From assembly GCA_035286785.1 (NCBI GenBank), contig DATECS010000392.1, positions 1-6,028 on the forward strand: a DNA stretch of 6,028 nt. Reading direction: 5' to 3'. Positions 1 through 4,794 of this stretch are shown here, piece after piece. Source of the DNA: UBA11386 sp035286785. Its GTDB lineage: Bacteria > Planctomycetota > Planctomycetia > Pirellulales > Thermoguttaceae. A model generated the notes under the pieces. That model saw only the letters and a program-made list of their open reading frames with translations. It was not told the DNA's origin and made no database searches. The position numbers and the translations under genes were made by a program. Position 1 is the stretch's first letter. The number at the start of each line of letters is the position of its first letter.

Positions 1-2
1 AA

Positions 3-1148
3 GCGACGGCACGACCCACGACCTGGCCGGGCCAGCCGGCTCAGTATCCCGACACGGGCCAAGCGGCGGCGGGCGGCGCGGCAACGGCTCCGGTCAACGG
101 ACCGGCGGCCGGCAACGGCAATCCTTCCGGCGCGGCCTCGCCCGCGGAAACAAAACGGCTCGAGGACATCGAGATTCTGGGGCGAGTGGGAACGGAGGTC
201 ATTCTGGCCGGCGACGTCATGGCCATTTTCGTACACGAAAAACTCGACTCGCTGGACCAGTCCGTCCCGGAGGAATATCGTGAGCGGATATTGATGAGTT
301 GGATGCCCCGGGCAGTGCTTATTAAGATGATGTACCTTGAGGCAACCCGAACCATTCCCGAGGAAAATCTTCCGAAGGTGAAGAAGCAGGTCGAAGGCTA
401 TTTCCGCAGCAAGGCGTTGCCCGAGATGCTCAAGCGGACCAACGTCAAGACGGAGGAGGAGCTGGAGCAAAAGCTGGCCGATCTGGGCACGTCGCTGGCG
501 TGGCAGCAGCAATTGTTCGTCGAGCAGGCCATTGGGCAGCAATGGATGGGCATGGAAGTGAAATTCGACGAGCCGGTGAGTCCCGAGGATCTTTACATCT
601 ATTACACGCAACATCTGTCGGACTATGAACATAAGGCTCGGGCGAAGTGGGAAGAGTTGATGGTCAGCTTTGCGAAAAACCCGAGCCGCGAGGCGGCCTA
701 TCAGAAGATCTCACAGCTTGGCAACCAAGTCATGGCGGGATTGCCGTTTGCCGAGGCGGCGCGTCGGGGTTCGGACGGCTCGACAGCGACGGACGGCGGC
801 GCCCGGGCGTGGACCACGCAAGGCAGTCTCGTGGCGGAGCAACTGGATAAGGCGATTTTCGGCGCGGACGGACAGCCGGGGTTGCCGGTGGGGCAGATGA
901 GCCAGATTCTTGAGAGCGAACAGGGGTTCCACATCGTCCGGGTCGTCGAACGGCGGGAGGCCTATCGCACGGCGTTCGAGGAGGTGCAGGAGAAAATCCG
1001 CAAGACCATCCAGGAAGAACGCGGAAAAGAAAAACAACGCGTCTATATCACGAAGCTCCAGGACAGCACACCGGTTTGGACGATCTACGACGCGAGGTTG
1101 GCAAAGAAAAATGCCCGTCCGGCCGGGGATGAAACCCAGAAACGGTAG
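3..1148 (+). CDS. SurA/PrsA-like parvulin peptidyl-prolyl isomerase, 5' partial
   Basis: The reading frame is open from the left edge, so the true start and any signal peptide lie outside the window; 381 residues are visible. GTG at 186 is an internal valine codon: the upstream frame is open and reads as protein. Visible residues 1-50 are a Gly/Ala/Pro/Asn-rich linker. Residues ~58-200 look like a SurA N-terminal chaperone domain (opening ILGRVGTEVILAGDVM, then amphipathic helices). Residues ~205-318 form a parvulin (PpiC) domain, with GGARAW and GFHIVRVVERR near its end. A charged Lys/Arg-rich tail follows. Proteins of this type fold exported proteins in the periplasm or at the membrane. The strand-1 'RHILV' motif of catalytic parvulins reads AKWEELMVSF here, so the usual first active-site histidine is missing and isomerase activity is uncertain. 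The family is secure; a gene symbol is not. Confidence 0.85.
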   Translation, partial: ATARPTTWPGQPAQYPDTGQAAAGGAATAPVNGPAAGNGNPSGAASPAETKRLEDIEILGRVGTEVILAGDVMAIFVHEKLDSLDQSVPEEYRERILMSWMPRAVLIKMMYLEATRTIPEENLPKVKKQVEGYFRSKALPEMLKRTNVKTEEELEQKLADLGTSLAWQQQLFVEQAIGQQWMGMEVKFDEPVSPEDLYIYYTQHLSDYEHKARAKWEELMVSFAKNPSREAAYQKISQLGNQVMAGLPFAEAARRGSDGSTATDGGARAWTTQGSLVAEQLDKAIFGADGQPGLPVGQMSQILESEQGFHIVRVVERREAYRTAFEEVQEKIRKTIQEERGKEKQRVYITKLQDSTPVWTIYDARLAKKNARPAGDETQKR

Positions 1149-1332
1149 TCGCGGACTGGGAAAAGTAGCTGGAACGGCCACGTCCGGAATCGCAGTGAGC
1201 AAACCGCCCAAATAAGAATCCTGGTCGTGACGAGCACGCTAAGTGGATGCGACGGAGCGTGTCCCTCCAGAATTGCCGGGTCACTACGGCTACGGCTACT
1301 CGTCGCCCTCGCTGGCGCTTCGGGTTAGTATA
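1149..1332. other. Convergent intergenic gap with no clear terminator
   Basis: This gap separates the 3' ends of the foldase gene (+) and the small minus-strand gene. I see no GC stem followed by a T-run on either strand. The best inverted repeat is CACGCT (1228-1233) with AGCGTG (about 1249-1254), a 6-bp stem with a long loop, too weak to call. The right end contains a sequence resembling a dispersed repeat, listed separately. Confidence 0.4.
1301..1328. repeat. Possible fragment of a dispersed intergenic repeat
   Basis: The stretch CGTCGCCCTCGCTGGCGCTT and the following CGGGTTAG resembles a short motif (complement 'CTAACCCGAAGCGCCAGCGAGGG') that I recall as recurring between genes in planctomycete genomes. 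Only one copy is present in this window, so the repeat status rests on memory, not on the sequence shown. It lies 5 bp beyond the stop codon of the minus-strand gene. Confidence 0.35.
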
Positions 1333-1674
1333 TCATTCTTCGGCCGGGGGTTGGCCGACGTAGAGTTGCAGGATCTGGCTCTGGACTTTAATGGCGCGGA
1401 GCAGGATCCAGATCTGGTCCATACTGAATTGCTCGGGGTTGGTTTGGGCGAGTTCTTCGAGGTCTTCGGTCATGGCCTCGTGTTGGTCGGTGACGGCCTG
1501 CATGCGAATGCCCATCTCTTGCCACGCCTGGACCAGGGCCTCCTCGTCGTCGAGACCGTCGAGGCGGTTGACGTAGTTGGTCAACAGCAGACAAAGCCTT
1601 GCCACGTCGCGGGGATGGGCCGCGGGCTGCATGTGCTCGATCCGCTCGGCGAGGTCGTGGCAGGTTAGGGGCAT
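1333..1674 (-). CDS. Conserved-looking hypothetical protein, 113 aa
   Basis: I do not recognise this protein. It starts MPLTCHDLAERIEHMQPAAH and ends with the acidic tail GQPPAEE. It has no signal peptide, membrane segment or cysteine motif. It reads as a soluble, mostly helical acidic protein: residues ~20-45 and ~45-80 are heptad-like helices (NYVNRLDGLDDEEALVQAW, then EAMTEDLEELAQ), and a hydrophobic helix IWILLRAIKVQSQILQLYV closes it. I prefer this strand because the composition is protein-like, whereas the plus-strand frame over the same bases is low in complexity. An in-frame stop lies 27 bp upstream of the ATG (TGA at 1701-1699) and there is no other start between, so the start is well bounded. 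No good Shine-Dalgarno sequence is seen; the leader is C-rich. It is convergent with the foldase gene and divergent from the HEAT gene. Confidence 0.65.
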   Translation of the reverse strand: MPLTCHDLAERIEHMQPAAHPRDVARLCLLLTNYVNRLDGLDDEEALVQAWQEMGIRMQAVTDQHEAMTEDLEELAQTNPEQFSMDQIWILLRAIKVQSQILQLYVGQPPAEE

Positions 1675-1699
1675 GGGGGTGGGAGGGATTTTGGGATTT

Positions 1700-1725
1700 C
1701 AGTAGTTACAAGTTTGGGACTACTG
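1700..1725. promoter_or_regulatory. Stem-loop in the leader of the minus-strand gene
   Basis: CAGTAGT (1700-1706) and ACTACTG (1719-1725) form a perfect 7-bp stem around a 12-nt loop. It starts 26 bp upstream of the minus-strand ATG, so it would be in that gene's leader transcript or overlap its promoter. No T-run follows on either strand, so it is not an intrinsic terminator. A protein-binding site or leader structure is possible; the function is unknown. Confidence 0.4.
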
Positions 1726-1731
1726 GATTTG

Positions 1732-1758
1732 GGGATGCGACACATGTCGGCGCATCCC
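1732..1758. repeat. Strong imperfect hairpin
   Basis: GGGATGCG (1732-1739) pairs with CGCATCCC (1751-1758) over 8 bp. Inside it ACA (1740-1742) pairs with TGT (1745-1747), leaving a 3-nt bulge. There is no adjacent T-run. It lies only 6 bp beyond the 1700-1725 stem-loop. It could be a leader structure for the minus-strand gene, a protein-binding site or a remnant of a small palindromic repeat; the sequence does not decide. Confidence 0.45.
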
Positions 1759-1946
1759 TGGGCGGAGCGGGGCCCAATGAAATCCTAGCTTATGGCTCTC
1801 TTAGCTCCGCAAGCAGCGTTAATCGATGGCCGGGAGGCCGTTGCGAAGCAAAATCATGCCGCTGGACAAGAGTGGGGGCGTAAATTGTTTCTGGAAAACG
1901 CTTTCGGAGATCGGTGGGCCGCTTTGCCAGCTTGCCGCGGCGTGAC

Positions 1947-1975
1947 TTGTAGGGGGTGGATGGGCGGAATATAAT
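1947..1975 (+). promoter_or_regulatory. Sigma70-type promoter for the HEAT-repeat gene
   Basis: A perfect -10 hexamer TATAAT (1970-1975) follows a partial -35 TTGTAG (1947-1952, three of six consensus bases) at the ideal 17-bp spacing. Transcription would begin near 1982, giving a leader of about 46 nt before ATG 2028. It may also drive pdxJ, dapA and the glycosyltransferase gene downstream. A perfect TATAAT in GC-rich DNA just upstream of a gene is good but not conclusive evidence. Confidence 0.6.
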
Positions 1976-1988
1976 CGGCCTGATTGTG

Positions 1989-2002
1989 ACGGTCCTGACC
2001 GT
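1989..2002. promoter_or_regulatory. Inverted repeat just downstream of the promoter, possible operator
   Basis: ACGGTC (1989-1994) and GACCGT (1997-2002) are perfect inverted copies separated by CT. The 2-nt gap is too tight for a good RNA hairpin, but the arrangement suits a dimeric DNA-binding protein. Its position at about +8 to +21 relative to the predicted start site would allow repression. No regulator gene is in view; a 6-bp match can occur by chance. Confidence 0.3.
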
Positions 2003-2014
2003 TTCGCCTCTCGC

Positions 2015-2020
2015 AGGGAA
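2015..2020 (+). promoter_or_regulatory. Ribosome binding site that decides the HEAT gene start
   Basis: AGGGAA lies 7 nt before ATG 2028, a normal Shine-Dalgarno spacing. This and the promoter at 1947-1975 argue against the longer frame from GTG 1956, which would start upstream of the predicted transcript. A second ATG follows at once (2031), so initiation at either methionine is possible. Confidence 0.5.
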
Positions 2021-2027
2021 GCCTAGC

Positions 2028-2780
2028 ATGATGGAGAATTCGCCCGAGTCCGCTTCGACGACCGAGTGGGTCGAGCAGCTTTATGCGCCCGAGACGCGGC
2101 GCGCGGCCCGGCAGAAGCTGGTCGCGGCCCGGGCCGTCGAGCCGCTGGTGGCGTGTCTCGATTCGCCCAATCAGTCGGTGGTTTGGGCGGCCGTGGTGTC
2201 GTTGGGCGAGCTTCGGGCGGCTGAAGCAACGGAACGCCTGGTTGCGCTGCTCGAACGGGGCGTTCTTGAATGGGACGTGTGCGGCGCGTTGGTTCGAATC
2301 ACGGGCGAGGATCTGGGAACCGATCCACGGCGGTGGCGAAAATCGCTTGGCACACGGCCGAAGGCAAGTTCGTTCGACGCGGCCGAGTGTATTGCCCAAA
2401 CGTCCGAGTTCCTGGGCGTGAAGGCGAACGCGTCGGGCGGCGGGACGCATGTGTTTCAACTTTCGACGGCCGAGGGGCGGACGCAGAAGGTGGCCGTGCT
2501 GTTCGATCGCCGCGACGCCCGGCTGGGCGAGTTGGTCGTGATCTACAGCGAGTGCGGGCCCGCGAACCCGAAGCATTATGAGACGCTCTTACGTAAGAAC
2601 CTGGGGATGCCTTTTGGGGCGTTTGCCATTCGGGATCTCGACGGGCAGGCGAATCTGATCATCGTCGAGACGATGGCCGCGGCCTCCGTGACGCCGGGGG
2701 TTTTGGCCGGCAAGATCGAACAGATCGCGGCCCGGGCCGACCAGGTTGAAAATCAGCTTACGCGACAGGACGTGCGGTGA
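2028..2780 (+). CDS. HEAT-repeat protein with C-terminal YbjN/T3SS-chaperone-like domain
   Basis: The protein has 250 residues from ATG 2028. Residues ~14-105 form about three HEAT-type helical pairs (AVEPLVACLDSPNQSVVWAA, then AAEATERLVALLERG, then a pair ending in ITGEDLGTD...RW). That last signature is familiar from HEAT proteins of planctomycetes. Residues ~115-245 look different: an alpha/beta domain with THVFQLSTAEGRTQKVAVLF, then LLRKNLGMPFGAFAIRDLDG, then a closing helix with ARADQVENQLT. That layout ('L..N..mpfG.fai.d..g', then 'AD..E..L') resembles the YbjN / type III secretion chaperone-like fold. The assignment is by eye and moderate. HEAT repeats bind proteins, so a protein-binding or chaperone role is inferred; no catalytic motif is seen. 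There is no signal peptide from this start; the longer GTG 1956 version would add a short hydrophobic N terminus but starts upstream of the promoter. Confidence 0.75.
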   Translation: MMENSPESASTTEWVEQLYAPETRRAARQKLVAARAVEPLVACLDSPNQSVVWAAVVSLGELRAAEATERLVALLERGVLEWDVCGALVRITGEDLGTDPRRWRKSLGTRPKASSFDAAECIAQTSEFLGVKANASGGGTHVFQLSTAEGRTQKVAVLFDRRDARLGELVVIYSECGPANPKHYETLLRKNLGMPFGAFAIRDLDGQANLIIVETMAAASVTPGVLAGKIEQIAARADQVENQLTRQDVR

Positions 2781-2800
2781 CGGTTTTGCCGTAAGGGAAC

Positions 2801-2827
2801 CACGAAAGACACGAAATACACGAAAAA
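2801..2827. repeat. Three tandem 9-bp units, CACGAAA-type
   Basis: CACGAAAGA, CACGAAATA and CACGAAAAA follow one another without a gap in the 66-bp spacer between the HEAT gene and pdxJ. I recall nearly identical 'CCACGAAAGACACGAAA' runs dispersed between genes in planctomycetes and some other phyla; that is memory, not shown here. The unit ends 6 bp before the pdxJ ribosome binding site, so it lies in the leader or intercistronic RNA. Confidence 0.6.
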
Positions 2828-2846
2828 ATTACGGAAGGCTTAAAAA

Positions 2847-3560
2847 ATGGCCCTTCTTGGCGTGAATATTGACCACGTGGCGACGGTGCGGCAGGCGCGG
2901 CGGACGAATGAGCCGGACCCGGTGTGGGCGGCGGCGCTGGCCGAGTTGGGCGGGGCTGACGGCATTACGATCCATCTGCGCGAGGACCGGCGGCACATTC
3001 AGGACCGCGACTTGATGGTGCTGCGCGAGACGGTCGCGGTGAAATTCAACTTGGAAATGGCCTGTGCGGACGAGATCGTGGAGATCGCCTGTCGGGTTCA
3101 ACCGCGTCAGGCGACGATCGTGCCCGAGCGACGCGAGGAAGTGACGACCGAAGGCGGGCTGGACGTGTTGGGGAACCGGGACCGCGTCGCTCACGTGATT
3201 CAGCGGTTACGGGAAGTGGGTGTCGTCGTCTCGTTGTTTCTGGCGCCCGACTTGGCCCAGATTTTGGCGGCCGGGGAATTGGGCGCGGACGCGGTCGAGT
3301 TACACACGGGCCAATACGCATTGGCCGCGCCGGGCGAAGGGCAGGAGAAGGAACTTCAGACACTGAAAAAAGCGGCGGCCGTCGTGCTCCGCGAAGGGAT
3401 GACGCTGCACGCGGGCCACGGATTGACGTATCGCAACGCGAGGCCGATCGCGGCGATCGTCGGCATGAGCGAGTTGAACATCGGACACAGCATCATCGCG
3501 CGGTCGATCATGGTCGGATTGACCGAGGCGGTGCGCGAGATGAAGCGATTGATTGCGTGA
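2847..3560 (+). CDS. pdxJ: Pyridoxine 5'-phosphate synthase PdxJ
   Basis: PdxJ condenses 3-amino-2-oxopropyl phosphate (1-amino-acetone-3-phosphate) with 1-deoxy-D-xylulose 5-phosphate to give pyridoxine 5'-phosphate, the last ring-forming step of the DXP-dependent vitamin B6 pathway in the cytosol. At 237 residues it is full length for this TIM-barrel family. Hallmarks are LGVNIDHVATVRQAR (4-18), GADGITIHLREDRRHI (36-51), NLEMA (68-72), VPERREEVTTEGGLDV (92-107), HAGHGLTYRN (188-197) and ELNIGHSIIARS near the end. His43, Glu70 and His191 match the catalytic His45, Glu72 and His193 of the E. coli enzyme, and Arg45 matches its phosphate-site arginine. GGAAGG (2833-2838) sits 8 nt before the ATG. 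The protein is intact. It follows the HEAT gene by 66 bp and precedes dapA by 152 bp, a gap filled by a palindromic element. Confidence 0.97.
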   Translation: MALLGVNIDHVATVRQARRTNEPDPVWAAALAELGGADGITIHLREDRRHIQDRDLMVLRETVAVKFNLEMACADEIVEIACRVQPRQATIVPERREEVTTEGGLDVLGNRDRVAHVIQRLREVGVVVSLFLAPDLAQILAAGELGADAVELHTGQYALAAPGEGQEKELQTLKKAAAVVLREGMTLHAGHGLTYRNARPIAAIVGMSELNIGHSIIARSIMVGLTEAVREMKRLIA

Positions 3561-3565
3561 GCATT

Positions 3566-3691
3566 GTAGGGTGGGCACCGCCCACCGAGAATGAATCAAG
3601 CAACGTTTGTGGATTCGCCATCACCCTGCCCTCTCCCAAAGGGAGAGGGGACTTATTGAGAACTTTCTTTGGTGGGCGGTGCCCACCCTAC
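3566..3691. repeat. 126-bp palindromic MITE-like element between pdxJ and dapA
   Basis: The ends are perfect 21-bp inverted copies: 3566-3586 (begins GTAGGGTGGGCACC) and 3671-3691 (ends GTGCCCACCCTAC). Each arm is itself a hairpin, a 7-bp GGTGGGC/GCCCACC stem with a 3-nt loop. A third perfect hairpin, CCCTCTCCC-AAA-GGGAGAGGG, sits between them (3629-3649). There is no open frame with coding potential, so any movement would need an enzyme in trans. The left end is 5 bp after the pdxJ stop and the right end 21 bp before the dapA ATG. CATT precedes the left end and occurs one base beyond the right end, but this is too weak to call a target duplication. In RNA the structure could attenuate or separate the two genes. 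Confidence 0.8.
3629..3649. repeat. Central 9-bp perfect hairpin inside the spacer element
   Basis: CCCTCTCCC (3629-3637) pairs fully with GGGAGAGGG (3641-3649) around AAA. What follows on the plus strand is GGACTTATTG, not a T-run, so it does not meet the standard for an intrinsic terminator after pdxJ, though it could still stall or protect the transcript. CCCTCTCCC...GGGAGAGGG hairpins are a repeat type I recall as common in several bacterial groups. Confidence 0.65.
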
Positions 3692-3712
3692 CCATTTCAA
3701 GCAGGATGAACC

Positions 3713-4600
3713 ATGTCGACACGATCGGAAGATTACGCGGGCTTGACGGTGGCCATGATCACGCCATTTCGAGGCGGGAGGGTCGATTACGAGGCGTTGC
3801 AAAAGCAGGTCGAATTTCAAGTCGAGGCGGGGACCACGTGCGTTTGTCCGGTGGGCACGACGGGCGAGTCGCCGACGCTGACCCATCCGGAAAATGAACG
3901 GGTGATCGCGGCGGTGGTCGAGGCGGCGGCCGGACGGATCAAGGTGATGGGCGGCACAGGCTCGAACAGCACGGAGGAGGCCGTTCGGTTGACGAGCCGC
4001 GCGGCCGAATGCGGGGCTGACGCCGCGCTGGTCGTCGCGCCCTATTACAACAAGCCCACGCAGGAGGGTTTCTACGAGCACTACAAGGCCGTGGCCAAAT
4101 CGGTGAATATTCCGATTTGCGTTTACAACATCCCGGGCCGGACGGGCAAAAATATCGAGCCTTCGACGATCGTCCGCATGGCCAAGATTCCCAATATCAC
4201 GATGGTGAAGGAAGCCACGGGGTCGATGGATCAGGCGTCGCAGATTTTGGCCGAGACGGACCTGACGGTGCTCAGCGGGGATGACAGCTTGACGCTGCCG
4301 CTTTTGGCGATGGGCGCTCGCGGCGTCGTGTCGGTGGTGGGCAATATCATTCCGAAGGACATGACCGCATTGCTCGCGGCGTTCGAATCGGGCAACATGG
4401 TCGAGGCGCGCCGTTGGCATCACAAGCTTTTCCCGTTGTGCCGCGACATGCTGGGGCTGGCGACCAATCCGATTCCGATCAAGGCGGCGATGAAGTTGCT
4501 CGGGCGCGACACGGGCGAGTTGCGGATGCCGATGACGCCGTTGGGACACGACGAAGAAACAAAGCTGCGGAAGACGTTGGCGGACTATGGATTGCTGTAG
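3713..4600 (+). CDS. dapA: 4-hydroxy-tetrahydrodipicolinate synthase DapA
   Basis: DapA condenses pyruvate with L-aspartate 4-semialdehyde, the first committed step of the diaminopimelate/lysine pathway in the cytosol. It has 295 residues, the usual length. The fold is a class I aldolase TIM barrel with pyruvate held as a Schiff base. Key residues sit at a constant +5 offset from the E. coli enzyme: Thr49-Thr50 in VGTTGES (44/45), Tyr112 in PYYNKP (107), Tyr138 in VYNIPGRT (133), Arg143 (138) and Schiff-base Lys166 in VKEATG (161). GVVSVVGNI matches the strand beside the active site. Intact residues favour true DapA over an N-acetylneuraminate lyase or other paralog. AGGA (3703-3706) is 6 nt before the ATG. 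The gene lies 21 bp after a palindromic element and its stop is followed by another. No riboswitch-like leader is visible. Confidence 0.96.
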   Translation: MSTRSEDYAGLTVAMITPFRGGRVDYEALQKQVEFQVEAGTTCVCPVGTTGESPTLTHPENERVIAAVVEAAAGRIKVMGGTGSNSTEEAVRLTSRAAECGADAALVVAPYYNKPTQEGFYEHYKAVAKSVNIPICVYNIPGRTGKNIEPSTIVRMAKIPNITMVKEATGSMDQASQILAETDLTVLSGDDSLTLPLLAMGARGVVSVVGNIIPKDMTALLAAFESGNMVEARRWHHKLFPLCRDMLGLATNPIPIKAAMKLLGRDTGELRMPMTPLGHDEETKLRKTLADYGLL

Positions 4601-4628
4601 GGACCGGAACGCGGCGTCATGCGGCGGG

Positions 4629-4742
4629 GCTTGGTGGGGCGAGCAAGCCTTGATTGTCCTTGGTTTCGGACGTCAACATTGAAGCGACGTTGTTTCCACC
4701 ACGGAGTTTTGCTGATAAGACGGCTTGCTCGCCCCACCCTAC
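4629..4742. repeat. ~114-bp palindromic MITE-like element after dapA
   Basis: GGTGGGGCGAGCAAGCC (4633-4649) and its exact inverse (4722-4738) form perfect 17-bp inverted repeats. The right end continues as CCCTAC to 4742, so read inward it begins GTAGGGTGGGG, the same terminal motif as the 3566-3691 element. The left end is degenerate over its outermost bases (GCTT instead of GTAG). The 72-bp core has no coding signal and a different sequence from the first element. It fills the dapA-glycosyltransferase spacer and makes translation of the upstream frame of the glycosyltransferase look like protein although it is not. Confidence 0.75.
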
Positions 4743-4755
4743 ATTTTGCCACTCT

Positions 4756-4777
4756 GGACAGACAAGAATGTCTGTCC
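4756..4777. repeat. Perfect 9-bp hairpin, GGACAGACA-type repeat
   Basis: GGACAGACA (4756-4764) pairs with TGTCTGTCC (4769-4777) around AGAA. I recall almost this exact hairpin as a frequent dispersed repeat in Pirellulaceae-like genomes; only one copy is in this window. It ends 17 bp before the preferred glycosyltransferase start, so on the messenger it could lie close to the ribosome landing site. ATG 4768 falls inside it and is in frame, but it would translate the repeat. Confidence 0.65.
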
Positions 4778-4794
4778 TCCTGTTGGGGTTTCAA

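Larger units (their letters stand above)
1675..2027. other. Divergent intergenic region, 353 bp
   Basis: This region lies between the starts of the minus-strand small gene and the HEAT gene. It holds two stem-loops in its left third (1700-1725 and 1732-1758), a small GGCC-GGGA-GGCC hairpin near 1829-1840, and a promoter with a neighbouring inverted repeat at its right end. Open frames in it (for example a minus-strand frame at 1790-2029) have no family resemblance and no ribosome binding site, so I do not call them as genes. Confidence 0.5.

Noticed and set aside
1243..1668. 141-residue plus-strand open frame opposite the small minus-strand gene
   Set aside because: It begins in a probable dispersed repeat and continues as a low-complexity Val/Leu/Gly antisense sequence; the minus frame looks more like a folded protein. 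This choice is less certain than the others.
1956..2027. GTG start giving the HEAT protein a hydrophobic N-terminal extension like a signal peptide
   Set aside because: The -10 box lies downstream of this GTG, so the codon would not be on the transcript, and a ribosome binding site precedes ATG 2028.
1854..2576. 240-residue minus-strand open frame opposite the HEAT gene
   Set aside because: Arg/His/Leu-rich composition without motifs; the plus frame has HEAT repeats, a promoter and a ribosome binding site.
2781..2795. ACGG-TTTTG-CCGT stem after the HEAT gene as a terminator
   Set aside because: Only four base pairs and no T-run after the stem.
3566..3691. Rho-independent terminator between pdxJ and dapA
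   Set aside because: None of the three hairpins is followed by a T-run on the plus strand; a repeat element explains the structure better.
3653..4549. 298-residue minus-strand open frame opposite dapA
   Set aside because: It is a His/Arg-rich antisense frame; the plus strand is an unmistakable DapA with all catalytic residues.
4654..4794. N-terminal 47 residues of the longest glycosyltransferase frame
   Set aside because: They are translations of two palindromic repeats (4629-4742, 4756-4777) and match no part of the GT4 fold, which begins at MPVRLLIL.
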